From contig NZ_SPVH01000001.1 of NCBI RefSeq assembly GCF_004614235.1, positions 248,001 to 312,000 on the forward strand: a stretch of DNA of 64,000 bases. Reading direction: 5' to 3'. This document shows positions 53,990 through 62,579 of this stretch, piece by piece. The DNA comes from Brevundimonas intermedia. GTDB lineage: Bacteria > Pseudomonadota > Alphaproteobacteria > Caulobacterales > Caulobacteraceae. Below the pieces are notes generated by a model, which did no database searches, was not told where the DNA came from, and saw nothing but the letters and a program-made list of their open reading frames with translations. The stretch's first letter is position 1. The number at the start of each line of letters is the position of its first letter. Both the position numbers and the translations under genes were made by a program.

Positions 53990-54664
53990 ATGTATGAGCA
54001 GAAGATGGCGGCGGCGACGCCGCAGCGGAACAACCTTGCCACGACGGCTGTCTTGGAGGAAAAATTCACGCAGCGCCTGACGCCGTTCAGGCCGACTAGA
54101 AGTCCGGCATCCCTGACCCATGCGGACTGCACCGCCTGGTTCGAACATGACGCCATCGCCCGGTTCGTTCTGGACGCTCAAGGCTGCGTGCTTCGCGCCA
54201 ACGTCAGGGCCCGGGGCATGATCGCAGCGGGCGTGTTGGGCTCAGGCGGCGCCTTCATCTGTCCGACCCACCGCAATCGGGCCGAGTTCGACGCTCTGGT
54301 GACGCGCCTGATGGAAGGTCGGCAGCCTCAGGGCCGGTTGCTGCTTCGCGCGGGCGACGACGCCTGGTGCTTGCTGGATCTGGCGATGACGCCAGATGCG
54401 GCGGGCCGTATCTTCGCGACGGCGCGCCCCGCCCACTGTATGGGCGTCGAGGGCATGGAGCCGTTGCGCGCCATCTTCGGCCTGACCCGCGCCGAGCTCT
54501 CGGTCCTTGCCCACCTGACCCAGGGCGAGGCGCCCAAGGACATCGGCCGCAAGATGGACATGTCGATCCACACCGTCCGCGCCCACCTGCGGGCCATCTG
54601 CATGCGCATGGGCGTCAAGGGCATCACCGGCGCCCTGAGACTGAGTTTTCAGCTGACGAATTGA
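53990..54664 (+). CDS. LuxR-type regulator right of the fimbrial operon
   Basis: The C-terminal 65 residues are a LuxR/GerE helix-turn-helix (LTRAELSVLAHLTQGEAPKDI, shortened, then MSIHTVRAHLRAICMRMGV). A PAS-like region precedes it (ADCTAWFEHDAIARFVLDA). The ATG at 53990 gives 224 residues, close to the other LuxR gene, with GGGTGG upstream; a TTG at 53903 would add 29. No receiver or autoinducer domain is seen. Transcribed with the fimbrial genes, about 180 bases after the tip gene. Confidence 0.8.
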   Translation: MYEQKMAAATPQRNNLATTAVLEEKFTQRLTPFRPTRSPASLTHADCTAWFEHDAIARFVLDAQGCVLRANVRARGMIAAGVLGSGGAFICPTHRNRAEFDALVTRLMEGRQPQGRLLLRAGDDAWCLLDLAMTPDAAGRIFATARPAHCMGVEGMEPLRAIFGLTRAELSVLAHLTQGEAPKDIGRKMDMSIHTVRAHLRAICMRMGVKGITGALRLSFQLTN

Positions 54665-54667
54665 ACC

Positions 54668-55972
54668 TCAAGGCCGGCCCGGCTGAAGACGCGCAGGCGG
54701 CGCCGCGTCCGCTTCGTTGATCTGACCCAGTTCGCCGCGTTCGCGGGCCTTTTTGCCATAGACCCATTCGAACAGGGGCGAGGCCATCAGGGTGGTGATG
54801 ATGGCCATCAGGACCAGGATCGAGAACAGGGCCGGGCCGATGATGCCGCGCTGCAGGCCGATGTTGATGATGATCAGCTCCATCAGCCCGCGGGCGTTCA
54901 TCAGGGCGCCGATGCCCATGGCCGTGGCGTTGTCCTGGCCCGTCAGGCGCGCGGCGGCCCAGCAGGCCCCGCCCTTGGCCAGGATGGAGCCCAAGAGGAT
55001 GACGGCGGTCACGGCCAGCAGGCCCAGGCTGTTGACCATGGTCAGCTGGGTGTTCAGGCCCGAGAAGGTGAAGAACATCGGCAGCAGCACCAGCACCGCG
55101 AACGGCTCAAGCTGACGCTTGATCTCCTGGCTCAGCAGGCCGCGCGGCATGGCGACGCCCAGGATGAAACCGCCGAAGACGGCGTGGATGCCGACCGCGT
55201 CCATGGCCCAGGCGCTGAGCATGAACAGGATCAGCACGATCCCCAGAACCGTCGGGCTCAACCGCCCTTCACGCTCGACGATGCGGCCCAGCGGCGCCAG
55301 CAGTTTCGGCCCGACTGTCAGCATGAACAAGGCGAACGCGCCGCCCCCGGCGATGGCCTTCACAGCCACCATCGGCCCCGCGCCGAAGCTGGCCAGGACG
55401 ATGGCCAGAACGCACCAGGCGCCGGCGTCGTCGATGGCCCCGGCCGCTAGCGACAGAGAACCCAGCCGGGTGCCGCTCAGGCCCCGCTCATGGATGATGC
55501 GCGCCAGCATGGGGAAGGCGGTGATCGAGATGGCCGCACCCATGAACAGCATGGCCTGCCAGGTCTGGATGCCCTGACCGAACAGGCCTTGGCTGACCAG
55601 CCAGGGCGCGATGGCCACGGCGACCAGGAAGGGCGCCGCCATCCCCGCCAGAGACACGGCCGCCGCACTAGCGGCGTTCGTCTTGAAGTGATCACGCCGG
55701 AAGCCCAGCCCGACCAGGAACATATACAGGCCAACGCCCAGCTGGGCGCCGACGAACAGGATCGACTTCGACTCCTTGGGGAATAGGGCCGCCTGAAGAT
55801 CAGGCGCCAGAAGGCCGAGCAGCGACGGCCCCAGGATCACGCCGGCGATCATCTCGCCCACCACCTGCGGCTGGCCCAGGTAGCGTTTCGCCAGCCAGCC
55901 GACGATGCGGCAGACGGCGATGATCACGGCCATCTGCAGGAAGAAGGCCACGCTCAATTCTGCGTTCGTCAT
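54668..55972 (-). CDS. CPA2-type cation:proton antiporter
   Basis: This 434-residue inner-membrane protein has about twelve helices and belongs to the KefB/Na+-H+ exchanger family. Typical features are GEMIAGVILGPSLLGLLAP, the conserved acid pair near LAAGAIDDAGAW, and FGGFILGVAMPRG. It probably exchanges Na+ or K+ for protons. There is no KTN/TrkA-N domain, so it is not the glutathione-gated type. It is convergent with the second LuxR gene, with only three bases between stops. Confidence 0.9.
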   Translation of the reverse strand: MTNAELSVAFFLQMAVIIAVCRIVGWLAKRYLGQPQVVGEMIAGVILGPSLLGLLAPDLQAALFPKESKSILFVGAQLGVGLYMFLVGLGFRRDHFKTNAASAAAVSLAGMAAPFLVAVAIAPWLVSQGLFGQGIQTWQAMLFMGAAISITAFPMLARIIHERGLSGTRLGSLSLAAGAIDDAGAWCVLAIVLASFGAGPMVAVKAIAGGGAFALFMLTVGPKLLAPLGRIVEREGRLSPTVLGIVLILFMLSAWAMDAVGIHAVFGGFILGVAMPRGLLSQEIKRQLEPFAVLVLLPMFFTFSGLNTQLTMVNSLGLLAVTAVILLGSILAKGGACWAAARLTGQDNATAMGIGALMNARGLMELIIINIGLQRGIIGPALFSILVLMAIITTLMASPLFEWVYGKKARERGELGQINEADAAPPARLQPGRP

Positions 55973-56072
55973 TCGTCTTTCCCCCCGAGTATCCGCCGCC
56001 TGTTGTCTGCGGTCGGAACAGATTGATCATGGGCCTGTTGGCTTGTCCCCACAAACGGTCGACCCAAGTCGT

Positions 56073-57443
56073 CTAGCGGCTCGTGACCTCTGTCAGCGCC
56101 GCCGCATGGCGCCTCACCAGCGCGCGCGTGGATAGATCGGTATCGAACACGCCGTACCAGCCCTGAGGTTCGTGCGGCGGGTCGCCCATCCAGGCGCTGT
56201 CACCGTCGTGGAAGCGGAAATCGGGATTGCGCGTGCGTCCCTCGCCGTTCCAGGCCCAGAAGTTCGAGCCGGCCAGAGGCCCGCCCGCCTCCGCGTCGGC
56301 CAGGACCGCCGCATGGACATCCTGATAGAAACCGTCGCGCAGGGTCGTCGGAACCGACGGATCGTACAGGTCGCCGTCGCGCGGATAGCCGAACTCCTCG
56401 ATCACCAAGGGCTTGTCGAGTTGGCGCGCGAAGCCGACATGCTGATTCACGTAGTCGATGGCCATGGCGCGGGCGCGAGCGTCGGTTCCGGCCATGTCCT
56501 TACGGTCCAGCCAGCCCCAGTTGCCCGGCCAGATGTGGGCGGTCAGATAGTCGATGTCAGGCGAGCGGCAACTTTCCATCACCACCTCGGCGCGCTCCGA
56601 CGAGCCCTTGAGCCCCTCGCCGCCGGTCGAGACGAGCTGTTTGGGCGCCAGCGACTTGATCAACCGCGCCGTGCCGTTGATCCAGGCGTAGAAGGCGGGA
56701 AGATTGTTCAGGGCGACCTGTTCCCCACCGCCCGCGCGCGGCTCATTGGCCAGTTGCCAGCCCATGATGGTGGGATCTTCGGCATAGGCCACGCCGCTGA
56801 TCGTGTTGGTGCGGCCGACTACGGCACGGACATAGTCGTGATACAGGCCGACGGCCTTTTCGCTGCGATAGAAGTCGGCGTTGAAATCTGCGAAGTCCGG
56901 CCACGGATGGGCCGGGTCGTTCATGTTGATATAGCGGCCGCCGTTGACCCACGACAGGTAGGTCATCATCCCGCCCGACCATTCCCAGAAGTTGGTCAGG
57001 TAAAGAACCGCCTTCATGTCGCGCCGCCCCATCTCGACCAGAGTCCGGTCCAGACCGACCAGCAGGGTCTCGTTGTAGGTGGCGGTCTGGTCGCGGAAGG
57101 CGGGGCGGACCGAGTTGTTCAGGGGCGAAAGCTCAGCCGAAGCGCCCACGCGCAGATTGGTCACGCCGTCGGCCGCCAGAGCGTCCAGCTCACGCGTCAG
57201 ACGCCGCTGATCGCCATAGTCGGCATCCGCGCCCAGCCAGGCCAGATACCATGCGTTGGCCCCGACGAAGCGATAGGGCTTGCCATCCAGCTTCAATCCC
57301 ATGCCGTCACGGGTGACGAAGCCGCTGTTGGGCGAAGCCGCGCTGCTGGCCGACGCCACGCCGGACGTCAGGGCCAGTGCGGCGGTCGAGGCCAAAACCG
57401 CGCGGCGGCTCAGCGTGAAACGGTCGGTCGAGGTCCTGGTCAT
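56073..57443 (-). CDS. GH5-family glycoside hydrolase (beta-mannanase-like)
   Basis: This 456-residue secreted enzyme has a Tat-type leader (SRRAVLAST, then LALTSGVASA). The TIM barrel carries the acid/base in WQLANEPRA (Glu 234) and the nucleophile in VIEEFGYPR (Glu about 350). FVGANAWYLAWLGA and FWEWSGGMMTYLSW resemble subfamily 7 mannanases; the exact substrate is not certain. It follows the GH3 gene on the same strand by 28 bases and belongs to the hemicellulose locus. Confidence 0.88.
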   Translation of the reverse strand: MTRTSTDRFTLSRRAVLASTAALALTSGVASASSAASPNSGFVTRDGMGLKLDGKPYRFVGANAWYLAWLGADADYGDQRRLTRELDALAADGVTNLRVGASAELSPLNNSVRPAFRDQTATYNETLLVGLDRTLVEMGRRDMKAVLYLTNFWEWSGGMMTYLSWVNGGRYINMNDPAHPWPDFADFNADFYRSEKAVGLYHDYVRAVVGRTNTISGVAYAEDPTIMGWQLANEPRAGGGEQVALNNLPAFYAWINGTARLIKSLAPKQLVSTGGEGLKGSSERAEVVMESCRSPDIDYLTAHIWPGNWGWLDRKDMAGTDARARAMAIDYVNQHVGFARQLDKPLVIEEFGYPRDGDLYDPSVPTTLRDGFYQDVHAAVLADAEAGGPLAGSNFWAWNGEGRTRNPDFRFHDGDSAWMGDPPHEPQGWYGVFDTDLSTRALVRRHAAALTEVTSR

Positions 57444-57471
57444 CGCTGCGTCTCGCTTTTTCAGTCCGTCA

Positions 57472-60024
57472 TCAGGCCGCAGGGCAGACGGTGTCGCCTT
57501 CGTCCGACCCGAGGCGTATGTCCTCGACCGTGACGCCCAGCGCGCCGGCCGAGCGCAGGCCCCAGGGCTGATCGACGGCGGCGAGGTTGGCGCCGGCGTC
57601 GCGCAGGCAGGACAGCGGCACCTTCAGCATGCTCCACTGACCCAGAGGGGCGGCGTTGAAGATCGCCGTCACATCCACCTGTCCTTCGCCTAGCGTCAGC
57701 ATGACTTTGGCGCCGGGTTTTGCGTCGATGCGGTAGCGGAAGGCCAGGGCCATCTCTCCGTTCGCCTGACGGATCAGATCGACGGGCCGGGCCACGATCA
57801 GGGCGTGCCCGCCGGCCGCACCGAAGGTCAGGGTTCGGGCTGATTCCTGGCCCGCGCCGTCGGTGGACCGGACCGTGACGCCGGCGCGGGGGCTGGAGCC
57901 GCTGCTCTCGGAGCCCAGGCGGAACTCGCCGCCTGCGTCACGCAGCATCAGCGACCAGGGGGCGACGAAACGGCCGTCCACGAAATAGCGATCGATGCTG
58001 CCGACTTCGCCAACGACGCCGCTTTCTTCCGACAGGGCGCCGACGCGGGCGCTGTGAGCGTAGGTCAGGCCATAGCCATAGGCGAACTGCGGGTCATAGC
58101 CGGGCTGGCCGACGTTCAGCGGCTCGCCCTTGGCGTCCTTGGGCCAGCTGAACGACAGCTTGCCGGTGAAGTCGTGGCGCGGCTTGCCGGCCGCATCGCC
58201 GACCAGCACGTCGGCGATCCCGCCGCCCTCCGTGCCCGGCAGCCAGCCGGCGACGAAGGCGTCGGACTGGTTGATCTCGGGATTGGTCCACATCGGGCGG
58301 CCCGACAGGAAGACCGACACGGTCGGAATGCCCGCCGCCTTCAGCCGCTTCAGCGTCTCCAGCGGTTCGGTCGGCAGGAAGTCCAGCGTGTCCACGTCGC
58401 CCTGGAACTCGGCATAGGGCGTCTCGCCGAAGACGACGATGGCGACATCGGGCTTTTGGGTGAACGACCCGTCGGCGCTGAGCGTCGCCGAACCGCCGCC
58501 GGCCGCGACGGCTTCTTGAATGCCGCCCCAGATCGACTGGCCGTTGGGGAAGTCGGCGTTCGAGTTGCCCGTGCCCTGCCACGTCAGGGTCCAGCCGCCG
58601 GAGGCCTGGCCGATGTCGTCGGCGTGACCGGCGACCAGCACGCGCGCTCCGGCGCGGATCGGCAGGACCGAACCCTCGTTCTTCAGCAGCACCAGCGACT
58701 TGCGCACCGCCTCGCGGGCCAGGGCGCGGTGGGCGGGCGAGCCCAGCTCGTTCAGGCGGCCCTCGACCGGGCGGCTGTCGTTGAACAGGCCGGTCTTGAC
58801 CTTGACCCGCAGGATGCGCCGCACGGCCTCGTCCAGACGCGCCATCGGAATCTCGCCCGACCGGGCCTGAGCCAGGGTGCTTTCGTACAGCGGCTTCCAG
58901 CTGTCAGGGGCCATGAACATGTCGATGCCGGCGTTGAAGGCCAGGGCGCAGCTCTCGTTGGAACAGCCCGGCAGCTGGCCGTGGGCGTTCCAGTCCGACA
59001 CCACGAAGCCGTCGAAGCCCAGCGGGCCGCGCAGCACGTCGGTCAGAATGGTCTCGTTGCCCGAATGTTTGACGCCGTTCCAGCTGGAGAAGCTGGCCAT
59101 GATCGACAGCACTCCGGCGTCGATCGCCTGGGGATAGCCCGACAGATGGGTGCGGATCAGGTTCTGCTCGGACCCGGCGTAGTCGCCCTGGTCCTTGCCG
59201 CCCGTAGTGCCGCCGTCGGCTAGGAAGTGTTTCGCCGAGCCGGCGATATGGCCCGCCGCCAGCGGATGGTCGGCCGACAGCGTCCCCTGCAGGCCCAGGG
59301 TCATCGGCCCGGCATAGCTCTGGGCCACCTCCGGGTTCTCGGCATAGCCCTCATAGGCGCGGCCCCAGCGGTCGTCACGGGGCACGGCCAGGGTTGGGCC
59401 GAAGGTCCAGTCCGCGCCGGTCACCGCGACTTCCAGCGCCGTCGCCTCGCCGATGCGGCGGATCAGGTCGGGATCGCGCGCGGCGCCCAGGCCGATGTTG
59501 TGCGGGAAGATGGTGGCGCCGACGATGTTGTTGTGACCGTGGACGGCGTCGATGCCGTAGATCATCGGCACCTTGGCGCCCGGCCGCTGGGCGATGGCGC
59601 GGCGATAGGCCTGGGCCAGTTCGACCCATTTCTGCGCCGAGGCGCGCTCGTCGCCGCCGGGCGAGGAGTTGCCGCCCGCCAGGATGGAGCCGAGCGGATA
59701 GGTCAGCAGGTCTTCGGGCTTGATGGAGGCGATGTCGGCCTGGATCGTCTGCCCCACCTTCTCCTCCAACGTCATCCGGCTCATCAGTTCGGTGACGAAG
59801 GCTTCGGTCGCCGCATCGGTCATGGCGGCCGGCGATGCGGCACGCGGCCACAGAGCCGGATGGGCGCGCGTGGCGTCAGTGACAATGGAAGCCTGAGCCG
59901 TCACGGCCTGGACGGGCGCCGGGCGGAGTGAACCCGTCGCGGCGCATGCGCTGGTCGCGAGGGCGATGCCCAGCGCAAGGGCGGAAACGGCGCCGCGGCG
60001 CGAGGTCGGGATACGCAGGGTCAT
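57472..60024 (-). CDS. GH3-family exo-beta-glucosidase lipoprotein
   Basis: This 850-residue enzyme has a leader (TSRRGAVSAL, then LATSAC with Cys 27) that suggests Tat export and lipidation. The GH3 (alpha/beta)8 domain has the nucleophile in GFVVSDWNAHGQ (Asp 344) and the KHFLADGGT segment. The second GH3 domain follows (RKSLVLLKNEGSVLPI). The C-terminal 170 residues form an extra beta-rich domain, as in exo-1,3/1,4-beta-glucanases. It probably trims oligosaccharides made by its neighbours. Confidence 0.92.
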   Translation of the reverse strand: MTLRIPTSRRGAVSALALGIALATSACAATGSLRPAPVQAVTAQASIVTDATRAHPALWPRAASPAAMTDAATEAFVTELMSRMTLEEKVGQTIQADIASIKPEDLLTYPLGSILAGGNSSPGGDERASAQKWVELAQAYRRAIAQRPGAKVPMIYGIDAVHGHNNIVGATIFPHNIGLGAARDPDLIRRIGEATALEVAVTGADWTFGPTLAVPRDDRWGRAYEGYAENPEVAQSYAGPMTLGLQGTLSADHPLAAGHIAGSAKHFLADGGTTGGKDQGDYAGSEQNLIRTHLSGYPQAIDAGVLSIMASFSSWNGVKHSGNETILTDVLRGPLGFDGFVVSDWNAHGQLPGCSNESCALAFNAGIDMFMAPDSWKPLYESTLAQARSGEIPMARLDEAVRRILRVKVKTGLFNDSRPVEGRLNELGSPAHRALAREAVRKSLVLLKNEGSVLPIRAGARVLVAGHADDIGQASGGWTLTWQGTGNSNADFPNGQSIWGGIQEAVAAGGGSATLSADGSFTQKPDVAIVVFGETPYAEFQGDVDTLDFLPTEPLETLKRLKAAGIPTVSVFLSGRPMWTNPEINQSDAFVAGWLPGTEGGGIADVLVGDAAGKPRHDFTGKLSFSWPKDAKGEPLNVGQPGYDPQFAYGYGLTYAHSARVGALSEESGVVGEVGSIDRYFVDGRFVAPWSLMLRDAGGEFRLGSESSGSSPRAGVTVRSTDGAGQESARTLTFGAAGGHALIVARPVDLIRQANGEMALAFRYRIDAKPGAKVMLTLGEGQVDVTAIFNAAPLGQWSMLKVPLSCLRDAGANLAAVDQPWGLRSAGALGVTVEDIRLGSDEGDTVCPAA

Positions 60025-60255
60025 GTCGGGTCCGTCAGGCTGTCGGCGAAAACGATGCGGCGAAAAACCCGGCGCGACCCTGCAGGTCGCACCGGAAGTT
60101 CGCTCAGGGTCTGCAAAAATCCAGGCGTCGCTTGACGCGCCGACAGCGGCGAAATCCGTTTGAACCCGAGGTTCGCTCCCGACACGTCGTTGACCGACGC
60201 CTGATTTTTACAGACGCAACTTGATGCACCTATGACAATGATGTCAACTGTTCAC

Positions 60256-60267
60256 GTTAGCGCTAAC
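60256..60267. promoter_or_regulatory. LacI-family operator between GH3 and GH74 genes
   Basis: GTTAGCGCTAAC is a perfect 12-bp palindrome, lying 44 bases before the GH74 ATG and 232 before the GH3 start. It matches the general form of LacI-family sugar operators and, from memory, the Caulobacter xylose-repressor site type. The repressor gene is not in this window. No other match was seen in the window. Confidence 0.72.
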
Positions 60268-60311
60268 ATCGAGAGACGACTCAACGTCTCCGACCAGGGA
60301 GAGACGGCGAC

Positions 60312-62579
60312 ATGACGACAGGTGTGACACGACGCACGGCCGGCCTGTTGGCCCTGTCCGTCAGCGGGCTGGCGGCGACAGCCAGGGCGCAGGCGCGAGA
60401 CGCCGCCCCCTACAGCTGGCGCAATGTCGTGGTCGGCGCGGGCGGCTTCATTCCCGGCATCGTCTTCAGTCGCGTCGAACGCGGTCTGGCCTATGCGCGC
60501 TCGGACATGGGGGGTGCCTATCGGTTCGACGCCGCCGTAGGACGGTGGAAGCCGCTGATGGATTCCGGCCCCCGGTCGGGCGATTTCGGCATCGAGAGCA
60601 TCGCCGCCGATCCCATCGATGCCGATATCGTCCATGCGGCGGTGGGGGTCCACAGGGCCGATCCCGGAGCCATGCTGCGATCCTCCGACCGGGGCGCGAC
60701 CTGGATCAGGACCGAGGTCCCCTTCCGCATGGGCGGAAACGAAGACGGGCGAGGTCTGGGCGAACGGCTGGCGATCGACCCGAACGACAACCGCATCCTC
60801 TATTTCGGATCGCGCCACGACGGTCTGCAACGCTCGACCGACGGCGGCGAAAGCTGGCGCAAGGTCGAGACCTTTCCGCTGAAGGGGCTGGGCATGCCCA
60901 CCGACCGCAGCACCCACGGCGGCCTCAGCTTCGTGGTCTTCGATCCCCGTAGCGGCCAGCGCGGACAGGCGTCTCGGACGCTGTTCGTCGGCGTCGCCGA
61001 TCCGCACGAACACGCGCTGTATCGCTCGGACGACGCGGGGCAAACCTGGCGGCCGGTCGAGGGCGGGCCGCGCGCCGAACTGTCGGCGGCCAAGGCGGAG
61101 TTGGACGACCGGGGCGTCCTCTATGTCACCTGCACCCTGGGCATCGGCCCCAATGGGGTGACGGACGGCGCGGTCTGGCGGCTGGATGCGAACACCGGCG
61201 CCTGGAGCGATATCACCCCGCCGCGACCCCTGGGTGGCTTCATGGGGGTGGCGCTGGACCGGAAACGGCACGGCGTAATCATGGTCTCGACCCTGAACCG
61301 CTGGCAGCCGGGCGACACCCTCTGGCGCAGCACTGACGACGGGCGAAGCTGGACCAGCCTGCGGGAAAAGGCGCGACATGACGTCAGCGCCACTCCCTAT
61401 CTGAACTGGGGCAATGACAAGCCGGACTTCGGCTGGTGGATCGCGGCCCTGGCGCTGGATCCGTTCGACAGCGACCGGCTGGTCTATGCGACGGGGGCCA
61501 CCGTCTATGAGACGCGCAACCTGTCCGCCGCCGACGACAGCAAGCCGACCGACTGGACGCCCTGGGTCGCGGGAATCGAGCAGACGGCCGTGATCACCCT
61601 GGTCAGTCCGCCGAAGGGACCGCAGTTGCTGACCGGTTTCGGCGACATCTCCGGCTTTGCGCACGAGGATCTGAGCCGCTCGCCGCAGCGCCAGTTCACC
61701 ACCCCGGTCTTCGCCAACACAAACCAGATCGACTATGCAGGCGCCGCCCCCGACATCGTCGTGCGCAGCGGCACGCCGCACGAAGGCGTCGCCTCGCAAG
61801 GTCACGACGGCTCGACCTTGGCCTGGTCCGACGATGCGGGGCTGAGCTGGAAGCCGCTGGGCCGTCCCCGGCCAGCCTCGGGCCAGACGCCGGTCGTCGC
61901 CGACAATCCGCGCATGGACCTGTATCGCGACGCGCCGATCACGGTGTCGGCCGATGGATCGATCTTCGTGCTGGCGACGCCGCAGGTCGTCTGGTCGCGG
62001 GATCGCGGCGCGACATGGCGGGCGTGCGCTGGCCTGCCGCCGTTGCTGAGGCCGGTCGCGGATCGCAAGGATCCGACGCTGTTCTACGCCTTGGATTTCC
62101 GCACCGGCGCCTGGTACGTCAGCGTGGACGGGGCAGAGAGTTTCGCCGTCGTGCCGTCACGCGGCTTGCCGGCGACCGTCGCCGAAAACCGCCCGACCTG
62201 GCGCGAGGTCGCCTTCCCGCTGAAGGCCGCGCCCGACCACGAAGGCGATCTGTGGTTCGTGTCGCGCAGCGGCCTCTATAACAGCCGCGACGGCGGTCAG
62301 AGGTTCGACCGGATCGACGGGGGCCTGAGCGTCGAGATGCTGGACTTCGGCAAGCCGCCCACCGGTTCGACCTACCCTGCCCTGTTCGCCATCGGCACGC
62401 GGGGGGACGTGCGCGGCGTCTTCCGGTCAGACGACCGGGGCAGATCCTGGATCCGGGTCAACGACGACCAGCATGAGTATGGGCGCCGCTTCCGCGCCAT
62501 CGCGGGCGATCCCCGGGTCTTCGGCCGCGTCTATGTGGCCACGGACGGGCGCGGCGTCGTCTATGGAGAACCGGCATGA
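60312..62579 (+). CDS. GH74-family xyloglucanase-like hydrolase
   Basis: This 755-residue secreted enzyme has an RR-containing leader ending ARAQ. It consists of two seven-bladed propellers with repeated BNR motifs (SSDRGATW, STDGGESW, SDDAGQTW, STDDGRSW, RDRGATW, SRDGGQRF). The catalytic Asp motifs ARSDMGGAYRFD and FGDISGFAHEDL are those of GH74. It should cut the beta-1,4-glucan backbone of xyloglucan. The first gene of the rightward unit, with a LacI-type operator 44 bases upstream. Confidence 0.92.
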   Translation: MTTGVTRRTAGLLALSVSGLAATARAQARDAAPYSWRNVVVGAGGFIPGIVFSRVERGLAYARSDMGGAYRFDAAVGRWKPLMDSGPRSGDFGIESIAADPIDADIVHAAVGVHRADPGAMLRSSDRGATWIRTEVPFRMGGNEDGRGLGERLAIDPNDNRILYFGSRHDGLQRSTDGGESWRKVETFPLKGLGMPTDRSTHGGLSFVVFDPRSGQRGQASRTLFVGVADPHEHALYRSDDAGQTWRPVEGGPRAELSAAKAELDDRGVLYVTCTLGIGPNGVTDGAVWRLDANTGAWSDITPPRPLGGFMGVALDRKRHGVIMVSTLNRWQPGDTLWRSTDDGRSWTSLREKARHDVSATPYLNWGNDKPDFGWWIAALALDPFDSDRLVYATGATVYETRNLSAADDSKPTDWTPWVAGIEQTAVITLVSPPKGPQLLTGFGDISGFAHEDLSRSPQRQFTTPVFANTNQIDYAGAAPDIVVRSGTPHEGVASQGHDGSTLAWSDDAGLSWKPLGRPRPASGQTPVVADNPRMDLYRDAPITVSADGSIFVLATPQVVWSRDRGATWRACAGLPPLLRPVADRKDPTLFYALDFRTGAWYVSVDGAESFAVVPSRGLPATVAENRPTWREVAFPLKAAPDHEGDLWFVSRSGLYNSRDGGQRFDRIDGGLSVEMLDFGKPPTGSTYPALFAIGTRGDVRGVFRSDDRGRSWIRVNDDQHEYGRRFRAIAGDPRVFGRVYVATDGRGVVYGEPA

